Positions 8,084 to 19,373 of a stretch of DNA of 64,000 nucleotides are shown piece by piece; within the stretch, counting starts at the first letter, position 1, and the number at the start of each line of letters is the position of its first letter. The position numbers were made by a program, and so were the translations under genes. The stretch spans positions 620,001 through 684,000 of the forward strand of contig JACYUQ010000004.1 in assembly GCA_014841835.1 (NCBI GenBank). The letters run 5' to 3'. The notes under the pieces were generated by a model. It was not told the DNA's origin. It saw nothing but the letters and a program-made list of their open reading frames with translations, and made no database searches. Origin of the DNA: Oxalobacteraceae sp. CFBP 13730 (GTDB taxonomy: Bacteria; Pseudomonadota; Gammaproteobacteria; Burkholderiales; Burkholderiaceae_D).

Positions 8084-9694
8084 ATGAAAACCGCTTATCT
8101 GCCCATTTTTGCCATGTTGTTGTGCTGCAGCTCGGCCAGCGCCGGTCCAACCGAACACCAGGAATTCGACGCCACGCTGCATGCGCCATTCCAGCCTGGC
8201 GCGCTGGCTGCACGCACGTTCACGCTGACGTTCGCGTATCCCGGCCTGGCGCAGTCGGCCGATGTCGACTGGCGCGTCGACCTGCGCGCGCCGGGCGGGC
8301 AGACCGTGTTGCAGTGGCGTGGCCAGGTGACGTTGACCGGTGACGAGATCACGGTGGCGGTGCCCTGGTCGGGCCGTCTGGGCCAGCAGCCGGCGCCGGA
8401 CGGTATCTACCGCGTGCACCTGCACGCGCTGGTGGAACAAGGGGACGCGATCGACCAGGAGTGGGAAATCGCAGTCGGCACGCCACGCGCACTGACCACG
8501 CCCGCCTTTGCACCGCTGCCCGGCGCCTTCATGCCGGGGGCAGCCCCGGCCCCTGGCGCGCTGCCCTACACGGTCTACCTGGGCAACCTGCACAGCCAGA
8601 CCAACCACAGCGACGGTGGTGCCGACGTCGCCAACTGCCGCAGCGCCCAGCGGCCGCAGTCGGCGCCGTATGGGCCTGCCGATGCCTTTGCCTATGCCCG
8701 TGGACGCGGCCTGGACATCCTCGTCGCCTCGGAACACAACCACATGTTCGACGGTTCGCCAGGCAGCGCGCCCGATGCCGACCCGGCCGCCGCACGTGCC
8801 CTGTACCGCGCGGGCCTGGCCGCCGCCAGCATGTTCTCGGCGCAGCACCCGGGCTTCCTGGCGCTGTATGGCCTCGAGTGGGGCATCATCGAGAAGGGCG
8901 GCCATATCAACATCTTCAACAGCGACGAGTTGCTGGGCTGGGAGACGAACGCCAATGGGGCGCCGTTCGCCGACACGATCACGCCGCGCAGCGATTACGC
9001 GGCCCTGTACACGCTGATGCGCCAGCGCGGCTGGGTGGGCCAGTTCAACCATCCGGCGCCAGCGGGCCAGTTCCAGGTGGGCGGCGTGCCGCTCGCCTAT
9101 ACCGAGGATGGCGGCGCCGCGATGGTGCTGTGCGAAGTGATGAACACCAGCGCATTTTCGAACAGTGTGACCGAGACCGAAACCCGCCGCAGCAGTTTTG
9201 AAGGCGCCTGCAACCGCTTGCTCGAAGCGGGCTACCGGCTGGCCTTCAGCACCAACCAGGACAACCACTGCGCCAACTGGGGCACGTCGTACGGCAATCG
9301 CACGGGCGTGCTGCTGCCAACGGGCGTCGCGTTGAACCGCGCCAGTCTGGTCGATGCCCTTAGAGCGCGCCGCGTGTTCGCGACGATGGACAAGGCGTCG
9401 CAGCTGGTGTTGACGGCCAACGGCCACGTGATGGGCGCGCAGTTCACCAACCGCGGACCGCTCACGTTGACGGCGAATTTCGCCAGCACCGCTGGCCGGC
9501 AGGTCGCGGCAGTGGCGATCATGGAGGGCGTCCCGGGCCGCAACGGCGAGGTCACGCGCCTGTCGCAGCAGGCAGAAACCACGATCACGCCGGCGCCGGG
9601 CGCGCACTTCTATTATGCGAAGGTCACGCAGGACGACGGCAACGTGCTGTGGTCCGCGCCGGTGTGGGTCATGCAGGCAGAATCGGTGTACTGA
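8084..9694 (+). CDS. CehA/McbA-like PHP-superfamily metallohydrolase, exported
   Basis: 536 residues with a Sec signal peptide (MKTAYLPIFAMLLCCSSASA). An N-terminal beta domain (about 30-150) is followed by a PHP-type metal-binding region: LGNLHSQTNHSDGG near 160-175, VASEHNHM near 215-222, QFNHPAP near 325 and STNQDNH near 388. These supply the His/Asp/Glu ligands typical of the CehA/McbA family, which includes carbaryl hydrolase and phosphoesterase-like enzymes. The ATG at 8084 is preferred over an upstream GTG because it starts the signal peptide. It is followed 100 bp later by the M1 peptidase gene. The natural substrate is unknown. Confidence 0.8.
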   Translation: MKTAYLPIFAMLLCCSSASAGPTEHQEFDATLHAPFQPGALAARTFTLTFAYPGLAQSADVDWRVDLRAPGGQTVLQWRGQVTLTGDEITVAVPWSGRLGQQPAPDGIYRVHLHALVEQGDAIDQEWEIAVGTPRALTTPAFAPLPGAFMPGAAPAPGALPYTVYLGNLHSQTNHSDGGADVANCRSAQRPQSAPYGPADAFAYARGRGLDILVASEHNHMFDGSPGSAPDADPAAARALYRAGLAAASMFSAQHPGFLALYGLEWGIIEKGGHINIFNSDELLGWETNANGAPFADTITPRSDYAALYTLMRQRGWVGQFNHPAPAGQFQVGGVPLAYTEDGGAAMVLCEVMNTSAFSNSVTETETRRSSFEGACNRLLEAGYRLAFSTNQDNHCANWGTSYGNRTGVLLPTGVALNRASLVDALRARRVFATMDKASQLVLTANGHVMGAQFTNRGPLTLTANFASTAGRQVAAVAIMEGVPGRNGEVTRLSQQAETTITPAPGAHFYYAKVTQDDGNVLWSAPVWVMQAESVY

Positions 9695-9762
9695 CAGCCA
9701 GCCGGCGCGTTTCAGCAGGCGCTTTCGCCGGCCTGACGCCCATGCTATTCTGCTCCCGCCTT

Positions 9763-9778
9763 CAGCCCGGCCGGGCTG
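9763..9778. promoter_or_regulatory. Perfect 16-bp palindrome before the M1 peptidase gene
   Basis: CAGCCCGGCCGGGCTG is a perfect palindrome ending 19 bp before the start codon, downstream of a possible -10 (TATTCT, 9746-9751). It could be an operator or a tight hairpin in the leader. Confidence 0.35.
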
Positions 9779-9797
9779 TCATTATTCGCGAGATACC

Positions 9798-11654
9798 ATG
9801 AACAAAAGCACCCTGCTGCGCGCTACCACCGCAGCCTTCCTGGGCGCGTGGAGCGCTTACGCGTTCGCGCTCGATCCCCTCAGCTACGCCAAATACGACC
9901 AGGTCAAGACTACGGCCCTGCACCTGGACCTGAAGGCCGACTTCGCGAAGAAAAGCCTGGGCGGCTACGCCGAGCTGACACTGAACTGGATCGACAAGAA
10001 CGCGACGACGCTCGACCTGGATACGCGCGAGCTGACGATCTCGAAGATCGAAGCGCAGGACGCAAAGGGCGCCTGGCGCAAGGCCGATTACACGCTCGGC
10101 AAGTTCGATGAAGAGAAGGGCCAGCCCCTGCAGATCAAGCTGCCGGCCCGCCAGACCCGCGTGCGTATCCATTACCGCACCGCGCCAACGGCCACCGCGC
10201 TGCAATGGCTGCAGCCGGTGCAGACCATGTCGGGCAAGTACCCGTTCATGTTCAGTCAGTCGCAGGCGATCAATGCCCGTTCGTGGGTGCCGATCCAGGA
10301 TACCCCGGCCGTGCGCTTTACCTACACCGCGCGCATCGAGGCGCCGGAAGGGCTGCGCGTGGTGATGAGCGCCGATAACGACATGAAGGCAACCGGCAAG
10401 GGCGGCTGGAAATTCACGATGCCGCAGCCGATTCCGTCGTACCTGCTGGCGATCGGCATCGGCGAGCTCGAAGCGCGCACGCTGGGCGGGCGCACCGGCG
10501 TATACGCCGAGCCGCAGCGCATCAAGGCGGCCGAGTACGAGCTGGCCGACACCGAGAAGATGGTCGCCGCAGCCGAGAAGCTGTACGGACCATATCGCTG
10601 GGGGCGTTACGACATGCTGGTGCTGCCGCCATCGTTCCCGATCGGCGGCATGGAAAATCCGCGCCTGACCTTCCTGACCCCGACCATGATCGCGGGCGAC
10701 CGCAGCCTGGTCGACCTGGTGGCGCACGAACTGGCGCACAGCTGGTCGGGTAACCTGGTGACCAACGCGACCTGGAAGCACTGGTGGCTCAACGAAGGTT
10801 TTACGACCTACGTCACCACCCGCATTCTGGAAGAAATCTACGGCAAGGAAGTCGCGCTGATGAACCTGCAGCTCGAGCAGGAAGAAGCGCTCGAGATGCT
10901 CAAGGAGCTGCCGCCGGCAAAGCAGGCGCTGGTCTCGCGCCAGGCCGACACCAACGCTGCCGATTACCCGGACACCTCGCTGGCCTATCCGAAGGGCGCC
11001 TGGTTCCTGCACACGCTCGAGCAGCGTGCGGGCCGCGCCGCGTTCGATCAGTTCCTGCGCGGCTGGTTCGACCAGCACGCGTTCCAGAGCGTGACCAACG
11101 AGCAGTTCATCGCCTACCTGCGCGCGCAGCTGCTGGCGAAGAACCCCAAGATCATGAGCGACGCGGAACTCGACGAGTGGATCCACGGCCCGGGCATCCC
11201 GGCCAGCGGGCAGCGCGCCGTGTCGCAGCGCCTGGCCAAACTGAATGCCGCGATCGACGGCTGGACCAAAGGCACGGTATCGACCGCGCAGTTGAACGCC
11301 AAGGATTGGAACGCCGTCGAGTGGATGAAGTTTTTGAACGATATCGACAAGAAGGCCGACGCCGCCAAACTGGCAGAACTCGACCGCGCCTATGGCCTGG
11401 CCAAGTCGACCAACAACGAAGTGGCGTTTCGCTTCTACCGCGCGGCGGTGCATGCCGGCTACCGCGACGTGCGCCCGGACATGGAAGCGTTCCTGATGAG
11501 CGTGGGCCGCCAGAAGTTCGTGGTGCCGCTGTACGCCGCGCTGCGCGAAAAGGCCGAGGACCGCACTTGGGCCGAGGGCGTCTACAAGAAGGCGCGCGAG
11601 CGTTACCACCCCGAGACGCAATCGAGCGTCGACAAAGCGATGGGCAAGCCATGA
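9798..11654 (+). CDS. M1 family zinc aminopeptidase (leukotriene A4 hydrolase-like), secreted
   Basis: 618 residues with a Sec signal peptide ending near residue 24. The exopeptidase motif GGMEN is at 283-287 and the zinc site HELAHSWSGN gives His310, Glu311 and His314, with Glu333 in NEGFTTY as third ligand. After the catalytic domain comes the helical C-terminal domain of the LTA4-hydrolase subgroup. It cleaves N-terminal residues from peptides, here in the periplasm or outside. The stop overlaps the start of the next gene by 4 bp (ATGA), so the two are translationally coupled. The ATG at 9798 begins the signal peptide. Confidence 0.93.
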   Translation: MNKSTLLRATTAAFLGAWSAYAFALDPLSYAKYDQVKTTALHLDLKADFAKKSLGGYAELTLNWIDKNATTLDLDTRELTISKIEAQDAKGAWRKADYTLGKFDEEKGQPLQIKLPARQTRVRIHYRTAPTATALQWLQPVQTMSGKYPFMFSQSQAINARSWVPIQDTPAVRFTYTARIEAPEGLRVVMSADNDMKATGKGGWKFTMPQPIPSYLLAIGIGELEARTLGGRTGVYAEPQRIKAAEYELADTEKMVAAAEKLYGPYRWGRYDMLVLPPSFPIGGMENPRLTFLTPTMIAGDRSLVDLVAHELAHSWSGNLVTNATWKHWWLNEGFTTYVTTRILEEIYGKEVALMNLQLEQEEALEMLKELPPAKQALVSRQADTNAADYPDTSLAYPKGAWFLHTLEQRAGRAAFDQFLRGWFDQHAFQSVTNEQFIAYLRAQLLAKNPKIMSDAELDEWIHGPGIPASGQRAVSQRLAKLNAAIDGWTKGTVSTAQLNAKDWNAVEWMKFLNDIDKKADAAKLAELDRAYGLAKSTNNEVAFRFYRAAVHAGYRDVRPDMEAFLMSVGRQKFVVPLYAALREKAEDRTWAEGVYKKARERYHPETQSSVDKAMGKP

Positions 11655-13282
11655 TGACGCGTTCTTCCAGCGGACTGTTGAAGCACATCGCCGGCGCGGT
11701 GCTGGTCGCGTTCTGCGGCGTTGGCCCGGCCGTCGCGCAAACGGCGGCAGCGCCAGCCACCACGGCGGCAGTTTCCGCCTACAACCTGGACGCCGACGTC
11801 CAGCGCGTATTGAAAACCTTCGACGTGCCGGGCATCGCCATCGCGGTGGTCAAGGACGGCAAGGTCGTCGTCACGCAGGGCTTCGGCGTGCGCAAGCTGG
11901 GCGACCCGACACCGGTCGACGGCAAGACGCTGTTCGAAATCGCCTCGAACTCCAAGGCCTTTACTGCCGCCGGCCTGGCGATGCTGGTCGACCAGGGCAA
12001 GTTGAACTGGGACGACCCGGTCATCAAGCACCTGCCGGACTTTCGCATGTACGACAGCTACGTGACGGCCGAGATGACGGTGCGCGACCTGCTCACGCAC
12101 CGCAGTGGCCTGGGTCTGGGCGCCGGTGACCTGATGTGGTGGCCGACCACCACCTTCACCAGCGACGAAATCATCCACAACCTTCGCTACATCAAGCCGG
12201 CGACGAGCTTTCGCAGCAGCTACGCCTACGACAACCTGCTCTACATCGTGGCCGGCAAGATCATCGCGCAAAAGTCCGGCAAGGACTGGGGCACGACGAT
12301 GCGCGAATGGATCCTCGACCCGGTCGGCATGACCGCCACCACCACCAGCCTGGCCGCGCACACGGCCGGCATGAACGTGTCGGCGCCGCACAGCAAGATC
12401 AACGGCAAGGCGGCGGTCGTCAAGCCGATGCCGGTGGCGAATGCCGTCGGCGCGGTGGGCATCAACACCAATGCCGAAGACATCGCGCGCTGGATGAACG
12501 TGCTGCTCGATAACGGCCGCCTGCCGACGGGGGCGGGCGGCAAGGAAGTCCGCCTGTGGTCCGACAAGCAGGCGCGCGAGATGTGGACAGCGCAAACGCC
12601 GATGACGGTCAGCCAGCCCAAGCCGTCGCTGGCGGCGACCAGGCCCAACTTCATGGCCTATGGCCTGGGCTTCCAGCTGCGCGACTACCAGGGCAAGCTG
12701 GTGGCGATGCACGGCGGCGCGCTGCAGGGCTTTTATTCGCGCGTGCTGCTGGTGCCGGAAGCGAAGCTGGGCATCGCGATCTTCACCAACGCCGAAAGTG
12801 GCCCGTCGCTCAATGCGCTGCAATACCGCCTGCTCGACGGCTACCTGGGTGTGGCGCCGACCGACTGGATCGGCCGCATCGCCGACATCGCGAACGAGGC
12901 AAGCGCCAAGGAAGCGGCCCGCGTACAAGGTGAAAGCACGGGTCGCGCAAAAGCGTCGAAACCGTCGCTGGCGCTGGCCGGTTACGAGGGCGAGTACGAG
13001 GACGCCTGGTACGGCAAGGCGACGATCCGGCGCGCTGGCAGCAAGCTGGTGATGTCGTTCGCGCGCACGCCGGATCTGACGGGCGAGATGGAGCACTTCC
13101 AGCACGACACCTTCATCGTGCGCTGGAAGGAGCGCAACTTCAACGCAGATGCGTATGCGACGTTCTCGCTGGAGCCGGATGGTTCGATCGAGCGGCTGCG
13201 CATGAAGCCCGTATCGACCGAGACGGACTTCAGCTATGACTTCCAGGATTTGATGTTCGTGCCTGTGAAGAAGGCGAAGTGA
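11651..13282 (+). CDS. Serine beta-lactamase-fold hydrolase (class C / esterase-like), secreted
   Basis: 543 residues, signal peptide to about residue 30 (AVAQ). Active-site motifs: S-N-S-K at 99-102 (SxxK nucleophile and base), Y-D-N in SSYAYDN (YxN) and HGG in VAMHGGALQG replacing KTG. A C-terminal beta-barrel-like DUF3471-type domain (about 430-540) follows, as in many D-aminopeptidase or esterase-like members. It could be a peptidase, esterase or beta-lactamase; nothing supports a resistance role. Overlap of 4 bp with the M1 aminopeptidase suggests joint peptide degradation. A strong terminator follows directly. Confidence 0.88.
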   Translation: MMTRSSSGLLKHIAGAVLVAFCGVGPAVAQTAAAPATTAAVSAYNLDADVQRVLKTFDVPGIAIAVVKDGKVVVTQGFGVRKLGDPTPVDGKTLFEIASNSKAFTAAGLAMLVDQGKLNWDDPVIKHLPDFRMYDSYVTAEMTVRDLLTHRSGLGLGAGDLMWWPTTTFTSDEIIHNLRYIKPATSFRSSYAYDNLLYIVAGKIIAQKSGKDWGTTMREWILDPVGMTATTTSLAAHTAGMNVSAPHSKINGKAAVVKPMPVANAVGAVGINTNAEDIARWMNVLLDNGRLPTGAGGKEVRLWSDKQAREMWTAQTPMTVSQPKPSLAATRPNFMAYGLGFQLRDYQGKLVAMHGGALQGFYSRVLLVPEAKLGIAIFTNAESGPSLNALQYRLLDGYLGVAPTDWIGRIADIANEASAKEAARVQGESTGRAKASKPSLALAGYEGEYEDAWYGKATIRRAGSKLVMSFARTPDLTGEMEHFQHDTFIVRWKERNFNADAYATFSLEPDGSIERLRMKPVSTETDFSYDFQDLMFVPVKKAK

Positions 13283-13287
13283 ATGAA

Positions 13288-13320
13288 AAACGCCCGCTGG
13301 TGATGCGGGCGTTTTTTTTT
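13288..13320 (+). terminator. Rho-independent terminator of the peptidase operon
   Basis: CGCCCGC, loop TGGTGAT, GCGGGCG, then nine T. The stem is extended by AAAA/TTTT pairing and lies 5 bp after the stop of the beta-lactamase-fold gene. Confidence 0.92.
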
Positions 13321-13340
13321 GGGTGGCTGCGCTGCTGACT

Positions 13341-13407
13341 TGGGTTCCCGCCTGCGCGGGAACGACGCTACTGCAGCCACGTCATTCCCGCGAAGGCGGG
13401 AATCCCA
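13341..13407. repeat. Inverted pair of TTCCCGC palindromes (copy 1)
   Basis: Two palindromic units, TTCCCGCCTGCGCGGGAA (13345-13362) and TTCCCGCGAAGGCGGGAA (13385-13402), lie in opposite orientation 22 bp apart. The flanks also mirror each other (TGGG at one end, CCCA at the other). This is a common extragenic palindromic repeat type. A second such pair is at 19248-19332. Confidence 0.8.
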
Positions 13408-13427
13408 GTCCTGCGCCCGCCACCGAC

Positions 13428-15008
13428 CTATTTCTTTCCCCAGACTTTCATCATGTCGTCCGATCCCTGCGAGCGCACGCCGTTATCGGACAGGATCGCC
13501 TCGGTCGCATCGAGCGTCGCCTGCCGCGGCAGAATCATCGACTCGCCATAACGCTGGTCGAACTTCAGCACCACCTGCTCGTCCTTCAGGTCGCGCAGCA
13601 ATGCCACCAGATGCGCCAGGCTGCGTACCGGCTTGCCATTGACCGATTCCACGACCGATCCGAAGCGGTTGCTGTAGCCGCTCACCAGCTTGTGCGGGAA
13701 GAACGGCGCGCTGATCACGACCAGCTCTTCGTGCTCGGGTGTCGGTGAATCGCCGCGCTGCGTCACGAGCGGACTGGCGTTGAATGCATACGCATTCATC
13801 CCCGGCGCGCTGCCGCTGACAAAGGCCATGAATTCGCTGGTCGCGCGTGAGAACGCCACCGGCCCGTAGATGAAGTACGACGGATAGCCGCCATCCAGGT
13901 CCGGGATCAGGAGCGGACGTGCGCCGGTGGCCGGCACCTCGACCTTCATCGGCTTGCCGCCGCGGATGATCGACATCGGCACCTTGCCGTTTTTTGCCAC
14001 CTGCTGGATGCGGTACTGGAAGCGCACGCGCAGGCTCGAGCCCAGCTTGACCATCGCCTGGTTGTCGATCGCATGCTCGCCGATGTGGGTGATCACGTCC
14101 CACTCCTTCAGCGGCCAGGCGGCGTCGGTGCGGTATGGCCGGTGCACCACCGCGCCCTCGACCGATTTGTCGAGCTTGAGGTACTGGCGCAGCGCCGGAC
14201 TTTCCAGCGTCTGCACGCTGTCGTGCAGCAGCGGCTTGCCGTCGTAGGTACCGTCGGCCACGTCGCGCAGGAACAGTTCGATTTCTTCGTTCGGGATCAC
14301 GTAGCCGATGCTCTGCGCATTGGTCACGTTGGCGAACGCCAGGCCGATCATGCGCTCGCCGGCGATCACCGGCCCGCCGCTGTTGCCCGGGTTGATCGGC
14401 GCGTCGATCTGGATGCGCAGGCCCGAACTGAACGCGCCGTAGTTGACGAATTCCACGCGCGAGATGATGCCGGTGGTGGTTGAGAGCGAATTGCCGCCAA
14501 CCGGGTAGCCGTAGGCGAACACCTGCTGGCGCACGTCCGGCAGCACGGCGGCGCGCGGCACCGGCGGGCGCTTGTCGAAGAAGCTGGGATCGTCGAGCTC
14601 CAGCACCGCCAGATCCAGACCGCGCGCCAGCGCGATGACCTTCGCCGACACCTTGTCGCCCGACTGGCTGGCCTGCACCTCGACCTGGCTGGCGTAACCC
14701 ACCACGTGGGCGTTGGTCAGGATCCGCTTGCCCTCGATGATGACGCCGGAGCCCGTGATGGCCGCAGGGGCCGACTTGGTCCAGGGCTTGTACGGGTCGG
14801 GCCGGCGCACGGTGGCGAAAATCTTGACGACCGAGTTTTCAACGGCAGGCAGTGCAGGGGCGGGCGTGGTGGTGCGCGATGCGGCTGGTACGGCGGGGGT
14901 GGGAACAGCGGTGGCGGCGGCCGGCTGGGCCTCGGGCGGTACTGATTCCTGGGCATGGAGCGCGCCGGAGACGGCCAGCGCGAGAACGGCGAATCGCAAA
15001 GTCTTCAT
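13428..15008 (-). CDS. Periplasmic Deg/HtrA-type serine protease with atypical PDZ-like C-terminus
   Basis: 526 residues, Sec signal peptide to about 20, then an Ala/Pro-rich linker (20-55). The trypsin-like domain shows the triad His101 (LTNAHVVG), Asp132 (LDLAVLEL) and Ser210 (PGNSGGP). The C-terminal third contains PDZ-like regions including VSGYSNRFGSVVESVNGKPVRSLAHLV, which resembles the plant-type Deg proteases (Deg9 group) more than DegP/DegQ. It probably degrades misfolded envelope proteins. AAGGA before the ATG at 15008 and the signal peptide fix the start; an upstream in-frame start at 15056 was rejected. It converges with the terminator of the peptidase operon. Confidence 0.85.
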   Translation of the reverse strand: MKTLRFAVLALAVSGALHAQESVPPEAQPAAATAVPTPAVPAASRTTTPAPALPAVENSVVKIFATVRRPDPYKPWTKSAPAAITGSGVIIEGKRILTNAHVVGYASQVEVQASQSGDKVSAKVIALARGLDLAVLELDDPSFFDKRPPVPRAAVLPDVRQQVFAYGYPVGGNSLSTTTGIISRVEFVNYGAFSSGLRIQIDAPINPGNSGGPVIAGERMIGLAFANVTNAQSIGYVIPNEEIELFLRDVADGTYDGKPLLHDSVQTLESPALRQYLKLDKSVEGAVVHRPYRTDAAWPLKEWDVITHIGEHAIDNQAMVKLGSSLRVRFQYRIQQVAKNGKVPMSIIRGGKPMKVEVPATGARPLLIPDLDGGYPSYFIYGPVAFSRATSEFMAFVSGSAPGMNAYAFNASPLVTQRGDSPTPEHEELVVISAPFFPHKLVSGYSNRFGSVVESVNGKPVRSLAHLVALLRDLKDEQVVLKFDQRYGESMILPRQATLDATEAILSDNGVRSQGSDDMMKVWGKK

Positions 15009-15065
15009 GGTTTCCTTCGGTTGCGCGGGAGGGCTATCAACCGGAAGAATATACACGTGCGCCGC

Positions 15066-15098
15066 AAAAGAAAATATGGGGAAGGCCTCGGCCTTCCC
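15066..15098 (-). terminator. Rho-independent terminator of the methyltransferase-like gene
   Basis: Read on the minus strand: GGGAAGGC, loop CGAG, GCCTTCCC, then CATATTTTCTTTT, starting 16 bp after the stop at 15115. It separates this gene from the protease gene downstream on the same strand. Confidence 0.75.
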
Positions 15099-15114
15099 AC
15101 GTCATGCAGGCTGC

Positions 15115-15900
<786 letters not shown>

Positions 15901-15993
15901 CGTGCGAGGTCTCCATGATGGTTGACGACGGGCGGTGCGCCGTCGTCGCTGCGCTGATGATCCGGGAGGCAAGGCGCACAGTCAAGCGTTCGT

Positions 15994-16009
15994 CACATAT
16001 GCATATGTG
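15994..16009. promoter_or_regulatory. Perfect 16-bp palindrome, candidate activator site
   Basis: CACATATGCATATGTG is a perfect palindrome in the 352-bp intergenic region between the methyltransferase-like gene and tldD copy 1. A second related sequence with a GTACGTAC core lies near 16064. The palindrome centre is about 115 bp upstream of the start point expected from the sigma-54-type promoter at 16090, a usual distance for an enhancer-binding activator. Confidence 0.45.
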
Positions 16010-16089
16010 CAGGGCGTTTTCGCCAGTATTGGCGGCCTGCAAGGTGCGCGAGCTTCTACGCAAAGTACGTACATATTTGTGCATTGAGG

Positions 16090-16105
16090 TGGCACAACAA
16101 TTGCC
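16090..16105 (+). promoter_or_regulatory. Sigma-54-type promoter of the TldD/TldE-MoxR cluster
   Basis: TGGCACA, four bases (ACAA), TTGC: this matches the RpoN consensus TGGCACG-N4-TTGCW at both the -24 GG and the -12 GC with correct spacing. The expected start point is near 16116, giving a leader of about 137 bases before tldD copy 1 at 16253. Confidence 0.55.
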
Positions 16106-16252
16106 TATTCAAAAGCTTAACTTACTGCTATGGTTGAGCGGTTTGTCACGTTTTCATCTGTCATAAAACCAAAGCATAAGAGCTGTAATTACAAGAGCGG
16201 CCCGAGCTGTTCGCGGAACCGCTGCCCGGACGAAGGTTATTCAGGAGATCTC

Positions 16253-17887
<1,635 letters not shown>

Positions 17888-17899
17888 GCAGGGGCGCAC

Positions 17900-19234
17900 A
17901 TGAGTATCTTGACCCAGGAACAAACCAAACGCATCACCGACCGCGTGCTCTCGCTGAGCAAAGCCGATGAATGCATCGTCAACATCGAAGGCAACCGCAT
18001 CGGCAATATCCGCTTTGCGCGCAACGCCGTCTCGACCGCCGGCCTGGCCGACGACACCCGCATCCAGGTGCAGGTCGCCTTCGGCAAGAAGCAGGGCACC
18101 GCCACCATCAACGAATTCGACGACAAGTCGATCGAGCGCGCTGTGCGCCGCGCCGAGGACCTGGCGCGCCTGGCGCCAGACAATCCGGAATTCATCCCGG
18201 CCATCGCCAAGACCGCGTACAAGCCATCGGACACGTTCGTGCAGAAGACCGCCGACATCGATCCGGAATACCGCGCCCAGGCTGCGGCCTACGCGATCGA
18301 AGGCTGCCGCAAGCGCGGCCTGGTGTCGGCCGGCTTCTTCACCGACCGCACCAGCTTCGAGACCATCGCCAACTCGAATGGGCTGTTCGGCCACCAGGTG
18401 GCAACGTCGCTGGACTTCACGCTGACCGTGCGCACCGAAGACGGCCGCGGTTCGGGCTGGGTCAAGCGCTCGGCGCGCGACGTCGCCAAATTCGATCCGC
18501 GCGAAGCGGCCGAAATCGCGATCGAGAAAGCATTGCGCTCGGTCGACGCCAAGGCACTGGAGCCGGGCCGCTACACGGTCATCATGGAACCGGCCGCCAC
18601 GTCCGACCTGCTCAGCTTCATGCTGGGTGGTTTCGATGCGCGCCGCGCCGACGAAGGCCGCAGCTTCCTGTCGAAAGCCGGCGGCAAGAACCGCCTGGGC
18701 GACAAGCTGTTCGACCAGCAGGTCAATATCTGGTCCGACCCATGGGACAAGGATGTCGCGGTGCTGCCGTGGGACGACAACATGCTGCCGCGCGAGCGCG
18801 TGGAGCTGGTCAAGGACGGCAAGATCAATGCACTGGACTACTCGCGCTTCTGGGCGCAGCAGAAGAACCAGCGCGCAGTGGGCGCGGCCGGCAACATCAT
18901 CATGGCCGGCACCAACAAGACCACCGAAGAGCTGATCGCGAATACCAAGAAGGGCGTGCTGGTCACGCGTACCTGGTACATCCGCATGGTCGATCCGCAA
19001 TCGGTGCTGCTCACGGGCCTGACGCGCGACGGCACGTTCTACGTTGAAAACGGCAAGATCAAACACCCGATCAAGAACTTCCGTTTCAACGAAAGCCCGG
19101 TGTCGATGCTGAACAATATCGAGGAAATCGGCAAGCCGGTGGTCATCGGCGCCGATGAAGCACGCTACTCGATGCTGATCCCGTCGATGAAGATTCGCGA
19201 CTTCAACTTCACATCGCTGTCGGACGCGGTGTAA
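17900..19234 (+). CDS. TldE/PmbA-like protein (copy 1)
   Basis: 444 residues, no signal peptide or membrane segment. The N-terminal sequence SKADECIVNIEGNRIGNIRFARNAVSTAG is typical of TldE/PmbA. There is no HExxxH zinc motif, as expected for the non-catalytic partner that forms the substrate channel with TldD. It lies 12 bp after tldD copy 1 with AGGGG before the ATG, so the pair is co-expressed. Its partner carries a Tat signal while this protein carries none; co-export as a folded complex is a possible explanation. It ends in RDFNFTSLSDAV, the same tail as copy 2. Confidence 0.88.
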   Translation: MSILTQEQTKRITDRVLSLSKADECIVNIEGNRIGNIRFARNAVSTAGLADDTRIQVQVAFGKKQGTATINEFDDKSIERAVRRAEDLARLAPDNPEFIPAIAKTAYKPSDTFVQKTADIDPEYRAQAAAYAIEGCRKRGLVSAGFFTDRTSFETIANSNGLFGHQVATSLDFTLTVRTEDGRGSGWVKRSARDVAKFDPREAAEIAIEKALRSVDAKALEPGRYTVIMEPAATSDLLSFMLGGFDARRADEGRSFLSKAGGKNRLGDKLFDQQVNIWSDPWDKDVAVLPWDDNMLPRERVELVKDGKINALDYSRFWAQQKNQRAVGAAGNIIMAGTNKTTEELIANTKKGVLVTRTWYIRMVDPQSVLLTGLTRDGTFYVENGKIKHPIKNFRFNESPVSMLNNIEEIGKPVVIGADEARYSMLIPSMKIRDFNFTSLSDAV

Positions 19235-19247
19235 GTACCTCCAGGCC

Positions 19248-19332
19248 GTCGTTCCCGCGCAGGCGGGAACCCAAGTTCTCATGAGCCGCAACAACGCATG
19301 CAGACTTGGGTTCCCGCCTCCGCGGGAACGAC
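19248..19332. repeat. Inverted pair of TTCCCGC palindromes (copy 2)
   Basis: Two 28-bp arms (19248-19275 and 19305-19332), nearly perfect inverted copies, each with a TTCCCGC/GCGGGAA palindrome. They are separated by 29 bp and lie between tldE copy 1 and tldD copy 2. Same family as the pair at 13341-13407. Such a structure in mRNA could partly terminate transcription or stabilise the upstream half of the message. Confidence 0.8.
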
Positions 19333-19373
19333 GTGCAGGCGCTCACTGAAGTGCAAACGTAAACGGATAACTC

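Noticed and set aside
11651..13282. Antibiotic-resistance beta-lactamase
   Set aside because: HGG instead of KTG, the extra C-terminal domain and coupling to an aminopeptidase fit the esterase/peptidase members better; no resistance claim is supported.
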